From: Climacium dendroides
Lineage: Eukaryota; Streptophyta; Bryopsida; Hypnales; Climaciaceae
Direction of reading: 5' to 3'
Length of the DNA stretch: 64,000 bases
NCBI GenBank assembly: GCA_950106755.1
Contig: OX467092.1
Coordinates: 5,146,001-5,210,000 of the forward strand
The position numbers and the translations under genes are program-made. The notes beneath the pieces were generated by a model. It worked only from the letters and a program-made list of their open reading frames with translations. It was not told where the DNA came from and ran no database searches. How positions within the stretch are numbered: position 1 is the stretch's first letter; every line of letters begins with the position of its first letter. Shown here one piece after another: positions 34,071 through 51,193 of this stretch.

Positions 34071-34800
34071 ACTAGGGGCTCATGCTTGCTATGCTACGCA
34101 TTCATTGTATCACATATTAGTAAAAACTTGATATATTTGAATAGAATGCATGATAAAGATTTTGATAAGTCTTTAAAATAATTATTTTAATTATTCTATA
34201 AAAATATTTCCAATCGTGCATACATAGAAATCATATTTTCACACAATGTGATATTATTGAAATAGAGTAACAGTTCACAATCACTTCTATAATATCATTT
34301 TTTACAAAGGGTGATATTATAGAAATAATATAGTCGTTGCAATTGAGTTGATATTAAAGAGGATCAATATGATGATATTATAAAGGTAGCAATTCCATTG
34401 CTTTTTTTGGCTTTATACTTCTTTTGCATTTCTATAATTTTGTGCTTTTGTGAGCTTTGAATTAAATTGTTCACAAAGCTTTTGAGATTTACAAGTTTTT
34501 CCTTAAAATTCTTCTATTTGGATTGCCATTGTTTGTAACAATTGAGTTAAATTTCTAATGCACTCTAATGTATGTGTATCTTTTACCATATTCATCATTG
34601 CATATATTTCATTCATCATTCATTAAATTTCTATTGTTTATTTTAGTATATACTTATTTATTTAAAAAATTATATGAAGATTTTAGTCATTTTTGTCTGA
34701 AGATTTGTTGAAATTCTTGCTCTGCATTCTATCTAATACATAAAAATTCTAATGAAATTATAATGGTGAATGCGTAGCATAGCAAGCTCCAACCGCTAGT
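34071..34800. mobile_element. 730-bp element with ~38-bp terminal inverted repeats
   Basis: The left end ACTAGGGGCTCATGCTTGCT (34071 onward) and the inverse of the right end (ACTAGCGGTTGGAGCTTGCT) share ACTAG.GG followed by an exact GCTTGCTATGCTACGCATTC block. The interior is AT-rich and has a perfect small palindrome (TTCTATAATATCAT ... at 34287 onward). No transposase frame; target duplication unclear. Confidence 0.65.
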
Positions 34801-36433
34801 TTCACCTAAAATAGCTACCTTTGGAATTTGATCATGATCAAGTGTGAACCAATCAAGTGTGAGCAAATCAATATTTTTCAATAAAAAATAAAGCCACTTA
34901 TTGTCAAGGGAAATTTAACAAATTCTGGAATTTTCAGATTCCATAAATATGAATTTTGGAATTTAGGGTTTAGGTGGTTATCAATTTTCGTTGGTCACTA
35001 CTGACCAACTACAACATAACTGTCTTGTAAATCTATACTTTTCTATCTTGTATACTACATAATAGTACCTGTATGTTGGCTATCCACCGATACTTCTGTT
35101 GATGTCTTCAGGTTTCAATCAAGGCTTTTGGCAATGTCTTCAAAATGTTTTTTTGGTCCATAAGTCCTGAATAACTCCATAATTTGTTAAATCGTTGATT
35201 GTCTGTTTTAGGACACCCTACTTTGTCATTAGAAAGGGCCTATGGTATTCCTATTAAAAGAACATAAAAAGAAGGAAAATGTAGATTTGTGGAGTTTTTG
35301 AAACCAAATAAATTACAACTTCATAAGAATCAAATAGTAAAGTACATTGTACAAGCAATGGGTGTTGTATGAAGCAATTTTTCACAATATTTAACCCCTA
35401 AAGGTTTTGACTATGTTTTTGCCATTTCTATTACCAGTATCAAATTGTAGAAAAAAAACCATTTTTGGACTTATGTAAGCATAGGATCTTATAGTGCATT
35501 GGTTTGAGAAGATGTGGAAAAAATTCAGAAATTTTGACCATGTAGATTGCAAGATATTATTTTGTGTTTGAAGTGACAAACCCTTTTGGAGGCCCTACAT
35601 AAAATTGGGTAGCTTGCACTTCAAAAGGTCACATCATTACAAAAAAATGTCCAAAATGGTTGTAACTATTTGAATTCATTCTTCAAGGAAAGTTCACTAC
35701 ATGCTTGAAAAGTTTTAGATTATTTGGAATTGTACAACATATAGGAAAAAAATAGTAAATAGAAAGAGGCAGAGAATGATTCAAAATACCAAATTGTTGA
35801 GAATTTAGTCATAGAATTGGAAAATGTCAATCCCAATGGTAGTAATAAACAATGTACACCTAATATTTTTATTTTTTTCCAAAAATATTGAAACCAATAA
35901 TAGCTAAATGGGATAGATGTATTGTTATGTTAGTCTTAAGAAAGTCTTCATTCATTGTAAGGATAACAAACATTTTGAAGACCTTATTGTGGGAACTACT
36001 AACAAATTGATGAAGTGCATTCCATTTTGCTTAACAAAAAAAATTGTCTACTTTTTAGCTATATGAGTAGTTTAGTCATTGGGTGCTTCGTAAATTTTAC
36101 AGAAGATTATGAATTAATTAATGTAGAGATGGAGTAAAAATGAAGATCTTATATATAGAGCCTTCTCAAGTTATGATTTATTTTACTCTAGATCTACATC
36201 TTCTACCCCATTTAGTTATTATTGGTTTTAATAAAGTGAATTGCATTGAAGGTATTCTTAGACTCTAACTCAATAGCTTCATTCATCATATTATTAAGGG
36301 TGAAAATTTAGTGTTGCTTACAAAATCCATACTACTAAAAAACAATTAGGTGGAAATTACAAATTAAACTAGTATCCTCTATCTCAAAATAATATTGTTG
36401 TTTCCTTTGGAAAATACAAAAGAAACACTAGTA

Positions 36434-37116
36434 TTCCCTCCGTTCCAAAATGATCTTCCAATTGGCCTCAAAAAATTGTCCCAAAATAATCTTCCTCCTA
36501 TAATGTGGAAGAAGAGCCCATGAAATGAATAACGATGTTTGTAAAGAAATTGCCTCTAATGATGAACCACAAATGTTTAAAAAAAAAAAAATAGCCCACT
36601 ATAGGACTAGTCACTATAGACTTTCCATGTAGCCATTACTATGCAATTTATTTTAAACTGACCCCATCTCCATTCCAAATTGGCTCCATTCCCCTTCCAA
36701 TTAGACTTAGAGCATGTTCCCTTCCCAAGATGCCTCAACGAATTCATGCATATTGAATGTGGATGTCACATACATTCTAATTTAAGCATATTGTATAGGC
36801 TTTTTAGAAATCATCTTATAATGCATGATTCATGGCCCATTAGTATATGAACAATAAAGACAGTCCACTAAAACACGAGAATTACACCATGCTGGCAAAA
36901 TTAGTGGCTAATGATGCTACCTCACAAGGTTCCCAAAATCACACTTTTTAGCATCCGAAAACTAAGTTTTGAAAACTAATCCAAGATTGAAATTTCTAGG
37001 ATGGTAGGAGAATATTGAACTCTATTTGTAGAACAAACGGATTTTAAAAATTATTATTTTTAAGCTTAATCCATGACATGTTATCTAACAGTAAGATCAT
37101 TTTGGGACGGAGGGAG
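36434..37116. mobile_element. Stowaway-like (Tc1/mariner) element, 683 bp
   Basis: The left end TTCCCTCCGTTCCAAAATGA and right end inverse of CTCCCTCCGTCCCAAAATGA match the conserved plant Stowaway/mariner terminus. A TA dinucleotide flanks both sides (36432-36433 and 37117-37118). The interior is non-coding. It is longer than a typical Stowaway MITE (usually 80-350 bp), so it may be a deletion derivative of a full element. Confidence 0.85.
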
Positions 37117-37804
37117 TAACATTTAAGTCTGCACTATTTTAAAATAGTGTAACTTTGGATAAAATAAGTGTCTCTCTCAAACAAAATTAAGCTTTTTTCC
37201 AGAAAGTACTGGCACGGTCAGTCCTGACTCCTCACTGCTCAGCCAATAACTGAACGCACCAAAAGCAACTGAAACAATCACCGTCGCCCAACTTCCGTCC
37301 CCCTAAGCAACGATAAAGTGAAAAAGCGACGGCACACATCCACGAGCCCAGCTTATCCACTTCCACCCATTAAAAAGAAACTCCCCCAGTTACGCCACGT
37401 CTCCAAATATTTCACCGTCAGATCACAACCCAATCCCATCCCAACCGTCAAAAGATAAAGAAATATCCAATACGTAAAAGACATTCTCTCCCTTCCCGTC
37501 TCCTCGTCAGGCTCAACCGTGGGAGCCAGTTTGCAATTCTCGTTCAGCAAAATCCTTCAATATTTCTTGGGTTACGTTGCAAATCTTGGGTTGCAAATAT
37601 AGGATTACAAATTTTGCTGGGCTACAAGTTTTGATTGCAAATTTGCTGCTACTTGCGCGCATTGTTACACTGCCTTCTGTCTATCTCTAAGCTTTCATGT
37701 GTGTAGATTGCTGTTTACTTAATATAATTCTGTCTTCTTAGTCAGTGCAAATTCCTTTTGGGTTTTGCATTTGGAGAAATCTTGGTTTCGTTGCTTCAAT
37801 TGGG

Positions 37805-42850
<5,046 letters not shown>

Positions 42851-44481
42851 ATCTACAGTATTTCCCTGTATGGGATTTCTCATCAAGTATGTGTATTGTT
42901 TAGATTTCAGAAATCTGCGCATATTCATTTGTGTACCCTTTTCTGTGATCTCTGGGTACTCATATCATCATTCTTAAATTTAAACTAAATCAATTACAGG
43001 AGTTGTCACAACTATGTCAGGTTCTGCATTTCTTTTATCACAGATGGAAGACAAGGAAGACATGCTCTATATATGTTGTTCATACTTCAAATTTTTGGTG
43101 CAGATTTTTGACGTCAATGACGGAGAAATTATACATGCACACGTGCAGATGGACTTCTTCAGTGCTTTGTTTGGTCATGGACTCATATTTTGTAGCCTTT
43201 GAGTTGAATTTGAGCATTATAATACTTGCTTCTAAGTTTTAAGGTATGAGTACATAAATCTGAATAGAGTATGTCTTGTTTTTGCAGCAGTCCAAATTCC
43301 TGTATCCCTGATTTGTACAGCTCCGTAACAATCATTTTTCCTTGGTAGTTGTGCTGTTCTCGATGCTTCTCGATGCTTCTCGATGCTTCTCGTACATGCT
43401 TTTCGAATATTATTACCGTACTTTCTCGTCTTTTCTTTTTTATCACACATGGAGATGTCAATGGCGGAGAGATAAGCTTAAATACGTATTCCTTTCAGTG
43501 TAGCGTGTGACCCAAGGCAACTGACAAAACTGGCCAACTGGCAATTGAAAAATGTCCACATCATCAACACCTAGTGCGCCCCCATATACCCTTATCCACT
43601 ATTCAGCACAAGATTTAAAATCAATCCATGTCAGCATTCTTCACATCTCTGACCTCAATTGACCTATGTGAGCCGTTGGATCTCCGATCACCACCAATCC
43701 TCATCAGAAGTTATTGGTAACCGACAATGCTGATTTGAACATAAAACAACTAACCTAATCAAGCCACATACCTCATGCATGGGTTTGATGACTCTGACTC
43801 CAAATGACACAGTCTAGTGACACAAAGATCACCTTGTAGCTAAAGGTCTACTCTCACTGTGTTGTTACTGAGATTCTTAGAAACGAATTTAGACCTACTT
43901 CTGTACCAGATTCACATTGCAAACATCACCCTTAACACCAAATGTGAACATATCATAAATGTTGCAAAGCCCAAGACACAGCAGCTAGGATTAGAGTCAT
44001 CTACTTACTCCACAATTCAAAAGCCACCCTACTTGTGCCACTAGGGATCACTGATGTACATTTGAAACTTTCAAATGTCCTCCGCTGGTGCATGGTGTTT
44101 TCAAATGGTAAAAAGTGTCAGTTGCCTTGAGTCACACGCAACACCCTAAACCCTACGCTGGTCGGTCACATGGCCCTCCTCACTCTTGTCTTCCTGTAGC
44201 CCGAAGCTTTGGCGGAGCGACTCCATTTTGTCATTTGAACGGGTCACTTCGGTGCACTTGAGTGCAAGAACTTTGGCCCTATCTGTATCTCGAAAACGCG
44301 ATAATCTACCATCACTTCAATTCTAGACTACTTGATTTAGAAACTTTTTCTTCCAACATTTGATGAACTTGTGTGCAGAAGGGGAGTCAGAATCGAAAGA
44401 AGTGACGATGGAGAGAGTGAAAGCGGGGACCAGTGACTCATCCAGACCCGCTTTTTCGGAGCCGTCTCTTTGCAGGTTGGG
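42851..44481. other. Intergenic region, no gene seen
   Basis: UMP kinase 3' UTR, a triple 10-bp repeat at 43361-43390 (CGATGCTTCT), and a 647-bp inverted-repeat element. Frames in 43003-43461 are short and unlike any family. The region just upstream of 44482 is the probable promoter of the next gene. Confidence 0.6.
43498..44144. mobile_element. 647-bp element with 29-bp terminal inverted repeats
   Basis: The left end GTGTAGCGTGTGACCCAAGG (43498 onward) pairs with the inverse of the right end (GTGTTGCGTGTGACTCAAGG, 44144 backward) with two mismatches over 29 bp. The interior includes 43861-43952, which recurs at 56099-56190. No coding frame and no clear target duplication, so the superfamily is not assigned. 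Confidence 0.65.
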
Positions 44482-44489
44482 TATAAATA
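44482..44489 (+). promoter_or_regulatory. TATA box
   Basis: TATAAATA in a GC-rich context, about 30 bp upstream of a purine-rich presumptive transcription start near 44515. It precedes the first non-coding exon, which ends at 44695. Confidence 0.6.
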
Positions 44490-44668
44490 GAGATGCCAAC
44501 AACAACAGAAAAAAAAAACGCATACGAGTCTTCACATCTTCAAGAGTGTTTCTCTTTCTGAGCTCTCAGTGAAATTGAACGCACTCACAGCAGCTAGCAC
44601 AGCTTCAGTCAGTCACCCTTTGTTCCGCCGTTTTTGCACTACAATTTCCAGTTCATCGATCCAGCTTC

Positions 44669-44730
44669 TCGATTCGTTCAGTCGCATTTCTCCAGGTAGG
44701 GATTCGTTCAGTCGCATTTCTTCTAGTAGG
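44669..44730. repeat. 30-bp tandem duplication spanning a splice donor
   Basis: GATTCGTTCAGTCGCATTTC is present at 44671 and again at 44701. The first copy is followed by TCCAG/GTAGGG, the predicted leader-intron donor. The second has TCTAGTAGGG, where a mutation breaks the GG before GTAGGG. The second copy therefore lies inside the intron as a decoy or former donor. Confidence 0.7.
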
Positions 44731-45473
44731 GATTGATTGTGTCCCTGACATTGGAGTTGGAGTTGGGTTTGGAATTAGAATTAGGGGAGGAAACTGTTTT
44801 TTTGTTGAATGACGTTGTAGAGCTATGAATTTCATTGGCTTTGATGTGTTTTTCCTTTGCTAGCTCTTTTGGAATTGAATTGTCTCTGCTTGCAAGGATA
44901 GTGGGTTATCACTATGAGCTCTACTAAATACTTACTGCAGCTTCTGTGGCTTGTTCGTTTCTTGCTTTTGCAGGGAAGCGGTGCTCTCAAGGTCATCCAG
45001 CTTCTGGACTAGTGCAGGCAACTTTTGGGTTATCAGCTCAGCAGGCATACATCCAGGTATGGATTGATTGTATGATTGATATGAAGTCAATTTTTGTAGA
45101 GGTTGCAACTATAAGCACTGGGTAGAGAGAGAGAGCATGCCGTTTTGTCTCATAATTCTGGTTTTCTTCGGAGTTCCACTGTTCTTTATTTTAGATCCTT
45201 GAATGAGCATGAATGACCAAGATTTTAGCCATTGGGGTTATGTTCAGTAACGTGAAAGTACGACTGGGTTACGGAACTGAGGCTCTGCTTCCATGTTACT
45301 AGTCCATTTCATTGTGTACTTGGAAAATGGAGTTTCAAGAGGAGGTTACGAACTTCTCTGTGCTGATTGCTGTTGAACAGCTATGAGTTTTTTGTTTGAT
45401 ATGATGTGTGTTTGAGTTGCGCTTTTCTGATACAAACTAACTCAGAGTTGAATTTTTGCACAGATCTTGCACT

Positions 45474-46889
45474 ATGGGGTCACTAATGCCTGGGTGGGAC
45501 TCTCTTCTGGATTCCACCGAAAGTAAGCATTGCAACTCTATCTGAATTATCATGTGAATTAGCTACCGTCACCCTGTCCTGCATGACTTACGATAGCACG
45601 TCTGAATTTGGAACTGTGAAGTCTCTTAGATAAGCCGTCCTACTTATGCCATGAGCTGTTTGTGTCCCTTTGTGGCTCCTGTTCTTAGTATGCATGAAGA
45701 TGAGTTCACTAGACTTGTTGATAAACTTGAGTTGAATTCTAAGGGATTTGAAATTGTCGTGTGGTTGCAGTTATGAGGCGAAGCAAGTCATCTCTAACGA
45801 AGGAAGAGATCGAGACCTACTGGCGCCACAAGCAACAAGAGATGGAGGCTCTTGGCAAAGAGAGCAATGCCCAGAATGCCAATACTTTGCCGGTAGGTTT
45901 TCTTATCCCGACCTAATCTTGAATTTTTTTGGTAATTAAAGGTACATGTTTGCACTTGGTGTTGGCAAGAGTCATATCATATCATAGGATGAATCTAGAG
46001 ACAACTTTGAACTTTAATTTACTTTGCCAACATCACTTCAAACAAGAGAGTGCGAGTCATTTCTTTCATTCTTACAAACCCATGAGAGACATATTCCTTG
46101 TGTTTTCACTGAAAAAGATAGGACGAGAATAAAATGGAGGACCTGCTGTGCAATTCTTGCGTTCTTTGCATTGGGGATATATGAATGGTAGCAACAAAGT
46201 CGTATCGAACATATAAGAGGATCCTAAAGTATTGTTTAAATTGTTTACTTATTTTTTTAGAGAAGAGACCTTCTCAGCAGAGACGTAACCAAAAGGATCC
46301 TGGGTGTATTTATACAAAACAAAGGTTAATGAGATCAACCCTTGGAGTTACGTTTTTCTGTAAAGTTTTTGTTAGTTCCCTAAAGTCACTGATGAGCAAA
46401 GTCATTCATTCATGGGTATCATTAAATTCCACAAGTACTGACCCTGATTACTTTTTGTAGAGTATCGCTGAAACCAAACTTACAACAACAACAACGGTTG
46501 CCGTTGATGGAAAACCGACAGAAGAAGTGGTCATTGAGTGGCCACAGCCAACTGCAAGTAGTCCGGACTGGTAAGTTAAGCCGTCTTCTTCTCAATTTTC
46601 AGAACCACCATTTGGCTCCCAAGATTGCAAGATTTCAACATTGAATCACTCTCAACTTGCAGTGAAATTTTCTCAAGAAACTTGGGTACTAATAAGCATG
46701 AGTCTTTGCATATGTACTAATAATGAATGTGTGGTTGTGAACTGTAGGTGGACAAGGAGTACCTGGGCGTATTTGAATGCTCGGACACCTCAAATATTGG
46801 AATACCATGGGCAGTCTCGCCATAGCCCATATGTTCCAGAGCTTCACAGGGCCACTCAATACAACAGGTCCATATCCTCCGCATTGTAA
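45474..46889 (+). CDS. Small plant-specific protein of unknown function (MGSLM..GWDS family)
   Basis: Four coding exons (45474-45522, 45771-45892, 46461-46570, 46748-46889) join in phase to 140 aa. Two non-coding leader exons precede them (about 44515-44695 and 44974-45056), and the ATG exon begins at 45464. The N-terminus MGSLMPGWDS, the KSSLTKEEIETYWRHK block (about 22-37) and the DWWTRSTWAYLN block (about 93-104) mark a family of short uncharacterised land-plant proteins I have seen in many genomes (for example Arabidopsis At1g26920-type, from memory). No signal peptide or membrane segment is visible; the middle is Thr- and acidic-rich. The leader introns and TATA box suggest regulated expression. 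Function unknown. Confidence 0.8.
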
Positions 46890-46966
46890 CGGTGTATTGC
46901 CAGCCATCACGTGTACCGTATTATCGAAAATCCAATAACAATAGCAAATTCATGACATAGAATATG

Positions 46967-47120
46967 CAAATGTAGCTTGTGCACATTTAGCGCAAGGAAA
47001 ACTCGTGTACAAACGGATGGCCTGTCTTTATGACACCCAAAACCCAAATGTAGCTTGTGCACATCTAGCGTAAGGAAAAACTTGTGTACAAATTGGTGGT
47101 CTTTATGACACCGAAAACCC
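46967..47120. repeat. 78-bp tandem duplication in 3' UTR
   Basis: Copies start at 46967 and 47045 with CAAATGTAGCTTGTGCACAT and end in TCTTTATGACACC(C/G)AAAACCC. They differ by a few substitutions and a short deletion, so the duplication is fairly recent. Confidence 0.85.
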
Positions 47121-50100
47121 TAGAAGTTCTGTAGATTGTCTACTCAACTTACAATTGTATAGAGATCCAAAAAGTTTTGTTTTTAGGCTGGCAATAGAGA
47201 AAACTGTTGCAAAACTTTAGCAATAGCTGCAAGCGGAACTCGAAGTTGTAATGTAAGACTTAGCCCTAGCAAGTTAGTTCCGTCCATGCTGACTTTTTGA
47301 ATCACTTGCACATCATAATTGATGTCGTGGTTGGAGCTTTTAAGCATCCAGTGCAATAGTTGGTTTGTTTACCTGCTTCTTAATAAGCTCAGCACTTCCA
47401 TAGTGGGTGCTGCCTGTATTTCTTCATACCAGTAATTATGCTGGCCGGAATTGTTTTATATTAGTGTGGAACCAAGAATTTTATTTCATGAGTCTTGGTC
47501 GGTGAAAAGATGGCGTGCCCTGGCTCTCTGGAATGCATTCAAGTTCACATTTGAAGGTTAAAGAAACACACCTTAAAATTGTCACCTGGCTTTGGAATGT
47601 TTGCCCCCATTTTTGGATAGAAACTTGAATGTGCAGAATACACAAAATGGTGCGGAGTAGAAGTAACACTATTGTGGAGTTGGTCGTCATTTTTGGTCAT
47701 TGAAAGGGTCCACAATAAATAGTTGATTATGTCTCCAAAATTCAGACAATGCCTTGATTTTGCTTCGCACAAGCATATGCCAATGTGCAAAACTAGTTGC
47801 TCATTTTCCATTGCACACCCATGTATGGTGTCACAAAGCTTCTTAGGGACAATTTTAGGTGATGGTTACATTATATGATGTGTTTGATAACTTTGGTGCA
47901 TAAAATATGCAGATTTGAAATCATTACTTTCCCTTTTGCATCCACTGTTGGTATAAACACCTGCAAGAGATGTATGGATTGACTTATCTCTTACACTGAA
48001 TGCAAATTGTGTGACAATTTCATTTGCCATGTTGTCATCTTCACAATTTTCAATTATTTGATCATGCTGAACCCTAATGGCACTCTAACATCCTCTACAT
48101 GAAACCTCGCAACTTAATGAAACCTTGCAGATTGATGAAACTTTTTTTTATGTTTAGCATTGCAACAATTCTATTCTAATGTAATGGCAAAGGATTAAAC
48201 TTAAGGTAGCAACATCCATAACCCTCACTCTACCCACAACCATCTCCTCCAAAATCTTAGGAAAAAAATGTGGGAAGTGAATAGATGTGCTTATAAGAAT
48301 GTACCACATCTGAACATTAAATCCTAGTGTTGATACTAGGTGCGTTTACAATCAGCTCTTTAAAAATTCACAACTTACACTCACAGTGTCCAAATAATGC
48401 ATTTGAAATTGCATAGGAATTGAAATTGCATAGGAATTGCTAGTATTGTCCAATAATTTGTTGGATGTGTAGTAATAAACATCATGTCCAAAAACCCTTA
48501 AATTTCATGGGATGCATGCTGCTACCTTAGTCGTGGGTATGTGTTCCATTCTGCTGCACTTGCACAACTCCTATCTGCGATTATATGACTGCAGCTGCCT
48601 ATTTTGCTGACGGTTTTCTGGTGTGCAACGATGAGAGGGTGGCTGTGGTGCCACCAAGTGGAGGCCTGCTTGTTTATCATCTTTGTCTGGTCACGTCCTT
48701 GCATTTGTAACTAAGTGACACTTAAGTTTTTAACCCTTGTGTTGCTTGTTCCTTTGCCAGGCCACTGACTTGCTACTGGTGACTTCTACCTTACTTTAAT
48801 TCTTTGCAATGAAATTCCGTTTCATCTGTGTTAAAAAATAAATTAAAAAGAGTACGCTGAAGTGAAGTCCACAAACTTCATCAATGTGTGTGTGTGTACA
48901 ATGACCAACACGAGGCTTCTTCCATGCTCTTGTTGAACTCTGTCAGTGCATACTCTCCTCTCCACACCACACCACCTGACAACTTCGTCCTTTCTCAAGC
49001 ATTAAGTTTAGTTCAGTTGGAGGCTAGTTTTTTCTTCTAATAAACAGGTTGAAACTTCATTGCAGGAAAACAGTGTGAAATCGATTCTGTGAGTGACATG
49101 AAAATTGGACAAAGTGAGACTCAAATGAAGAGGCATATGGTGGAAACACCAAAAAATGTCAATACCAGCAATTCAGCATAGTTGGAGTGAAAATCATGAA
49201 TATTAAAAATTAAAAATTAAAAAAAAATCAGATGTGGTATGTAATTTTTGTGATTTTTCAAAGTGTTGGCTTCCTAAACCACAAGTTTACTAAGTCTAGG
49301 GTACAAGAACGGGAACAGGGTTGCTTTTGGGTGTTTCTACCTTAGCATTGTATAACAAGGCAATGGTCTTCTTCATGTTGGAAAGGTATTATGCTTTGCT
49401 AAATGCATGGAAGGGATTTCTCTGTTGATTCAAGGATTGGGGTTGATTGAAGAGCCACAAGGTAGACCAACCCATTTCTACCAACTACCTAACTCCCAAA
49501 CCCTACATTTGACCCCAATTCCGTCACAAAATTCATCTATATTTATTCTTTTTTTGACAAAATAAGTGCATTAATGCCAACAAGGAATAACATGTCCCTC
49601 TTTTATTGGTGAATACTTAGGTGTCATTAGATACATGGAAAGGTAGTTATGGGTTGTTTATAGGACATTTATGACTCCATTGTATGGATGGTTTTGTAAT
49701 TTTAGGACAACCCCTTCAAAATTTTATAAAAATTAAAATTTTCATCCACTTAGATTTGATTCACAAAACAAGTACACACCTCTGAATAATATGTGTCCTT
49801 CTTGGAGTTGGCCCCAAGATATTTAGATTGCAAATTAGGCTTGTCTAACTTATAAGACAATTTTGTTGAGTGGAGAGGTTCCTTTTTCAAGGATACCAAG
49901 AAACCCTTGCCTCATTGGTAAAGAATGGAAATTATGGGGATGGAAGAAAGACTGACCAAATTACAAGGAGAGGTGGAATTTGGTTTCACCTTTGCTTAGG
50001 ACCACTTCTAATGTGGAGTAAGTATTGTCAAGTTTGTTAAATTGGCTTGATTGTCATACCAAAAATTGCGACATACATCTAGGCAAAGTTGAATAAACTA

Positions 50101-50439
50101 GGAAGACAAAGTTGAATAAACTAGGACAGGTATAGGGTTATGTTTTATGCCACGCATCTTGAAGAATGCCAAAAGTAGTGGAATACTACCAATTTAACAA
50201 AATTGATTGTAAGTGCTTCAATTCTTGCATTATTGAGCTTAGAAGTTGAGAAAAAACCTTTACAATTGGGCTTTTGATGTAGAACTCTTTGTCCTATTTT
50301 TTTCAAGCCAAGTATTTTTGCACTTGCCATCAAACCAACATATACTTGCTTTCATTTGTAGTATATTGAAGTAAAGGATTTTTCCAAACCAACTTTATTG
50401 TGCAAGATCAAATTCTTCCAAGAAACAAACCATTTCATC

Positions 50440-50698
50440 AGAAGACATTTCAGGCTTGTTCCCTTGCTGTTCCCCCCGCAGCAAGGGAACGGCCACCTGT
50501 CAGGGAATTTTTTTTTAAAAAGAAAATAGTTCTTAGAATGCCAAAAAAAGTTGAAAAAATTAATTAATTTTTTTTCCAAAAATGATGTGGCAGGGTCTCA
50601 ACCACATCAATTTGCTGCATTGTCACTACTGTAGTGCACTGTGGGGAGTTCCTTGCCATGATAACTCACAGCCCTATAGAGGACCTGAAATGTCTTCT
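50440..50698. mobile_element. 259-bp inverted-repeat element with GC-rich inner hairpin
   Basis: AGAAGACATTTCAGG on the left pairs exactly with CCTGAAATGTCTTCT on the right. Just inside the left end is a perfect 12-bp stem GTTCCCTTGCTG/CAGCAAGGGAAC around a C-rich loop (about 50458-50490). Non-coding; no clear target duplication. Confidence 0.65.
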
Positions 50699-51010
50699 AA
50701 TGTGTAACTAAGATAACTATGCCTAATTACAACCTTAATACAAAACCAATCCCTAAATAATTATACTTGCCTAAAATTTACACCTTCTAAACATTAGAGT
50801 TTAGGATCAATTTTGGATGCATTTACTATCAAAAATTTAAAAATCTATAGCATTCATAGGATATAGATGTTCAAAAATACATATCAAGATAATCTCTAAT
50901 TCTCTTTCAATTATCAACAACCTTGTCAACAACACCCAATAAAAAGTAAAGCAATTTATAAAATCCACGTTCATATATTTATTTATACATATTTAGGAGT
51001 AGTTAACTCA

Positions 51011-51193
51011 ATATATGGGGAATTTCATTAATATGGCGATATTCCATGTGCCATTTTTACAATGTGTCATTCCTACAATTTAGACTGGGTGGTCTGAAAT
51101 CTATTAGTGTACTAGATTTCAGACCACCCAGTCTAAATTGTGGGATGTCAAAGTCACAAAATATTTTCCATTTTAATGAAATTCCCCATATAT
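51011..51193. mobile_element. Foldback element, ~90-bp arms with almost no loop
   Basis: The sequence from ATATATGGGGAATTTCATTA (51011) to its inverse ending at 51193 folds into one long hairpin. The inner 28 bp (ACAATTTAGACTGGGTGGTC and on) are perfect and are separated by about 10 bp. Outer parts contain small mismatches and unequal bulges. The structure suits a MITE or a small-RNA-producing hairpin. Confidence 0.8.

Larger units (their letters stand above)
32805..37804. other. Intergenic region between divergent genes
   Basis: 5 kb between the minus-strand gene starting at 32771 and the UMP kinase start at 37805. It holds three tandem ~180-bp units, two TIR elements and AT-rich filler. 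The last 550 bp are the probable UMP kinase promoter and leader. No frame in it looks coding; the minus-strand frame 33497-33826 lies beyond the tandem array and matches nothing. Confidence 0.6.

Noticed and set aside
48522..48720. 60-aa minus-strand ORF in a less AT-rich patch
   Set aside because: No recognisable motif, splice context or promoter; composition alone is not enough.
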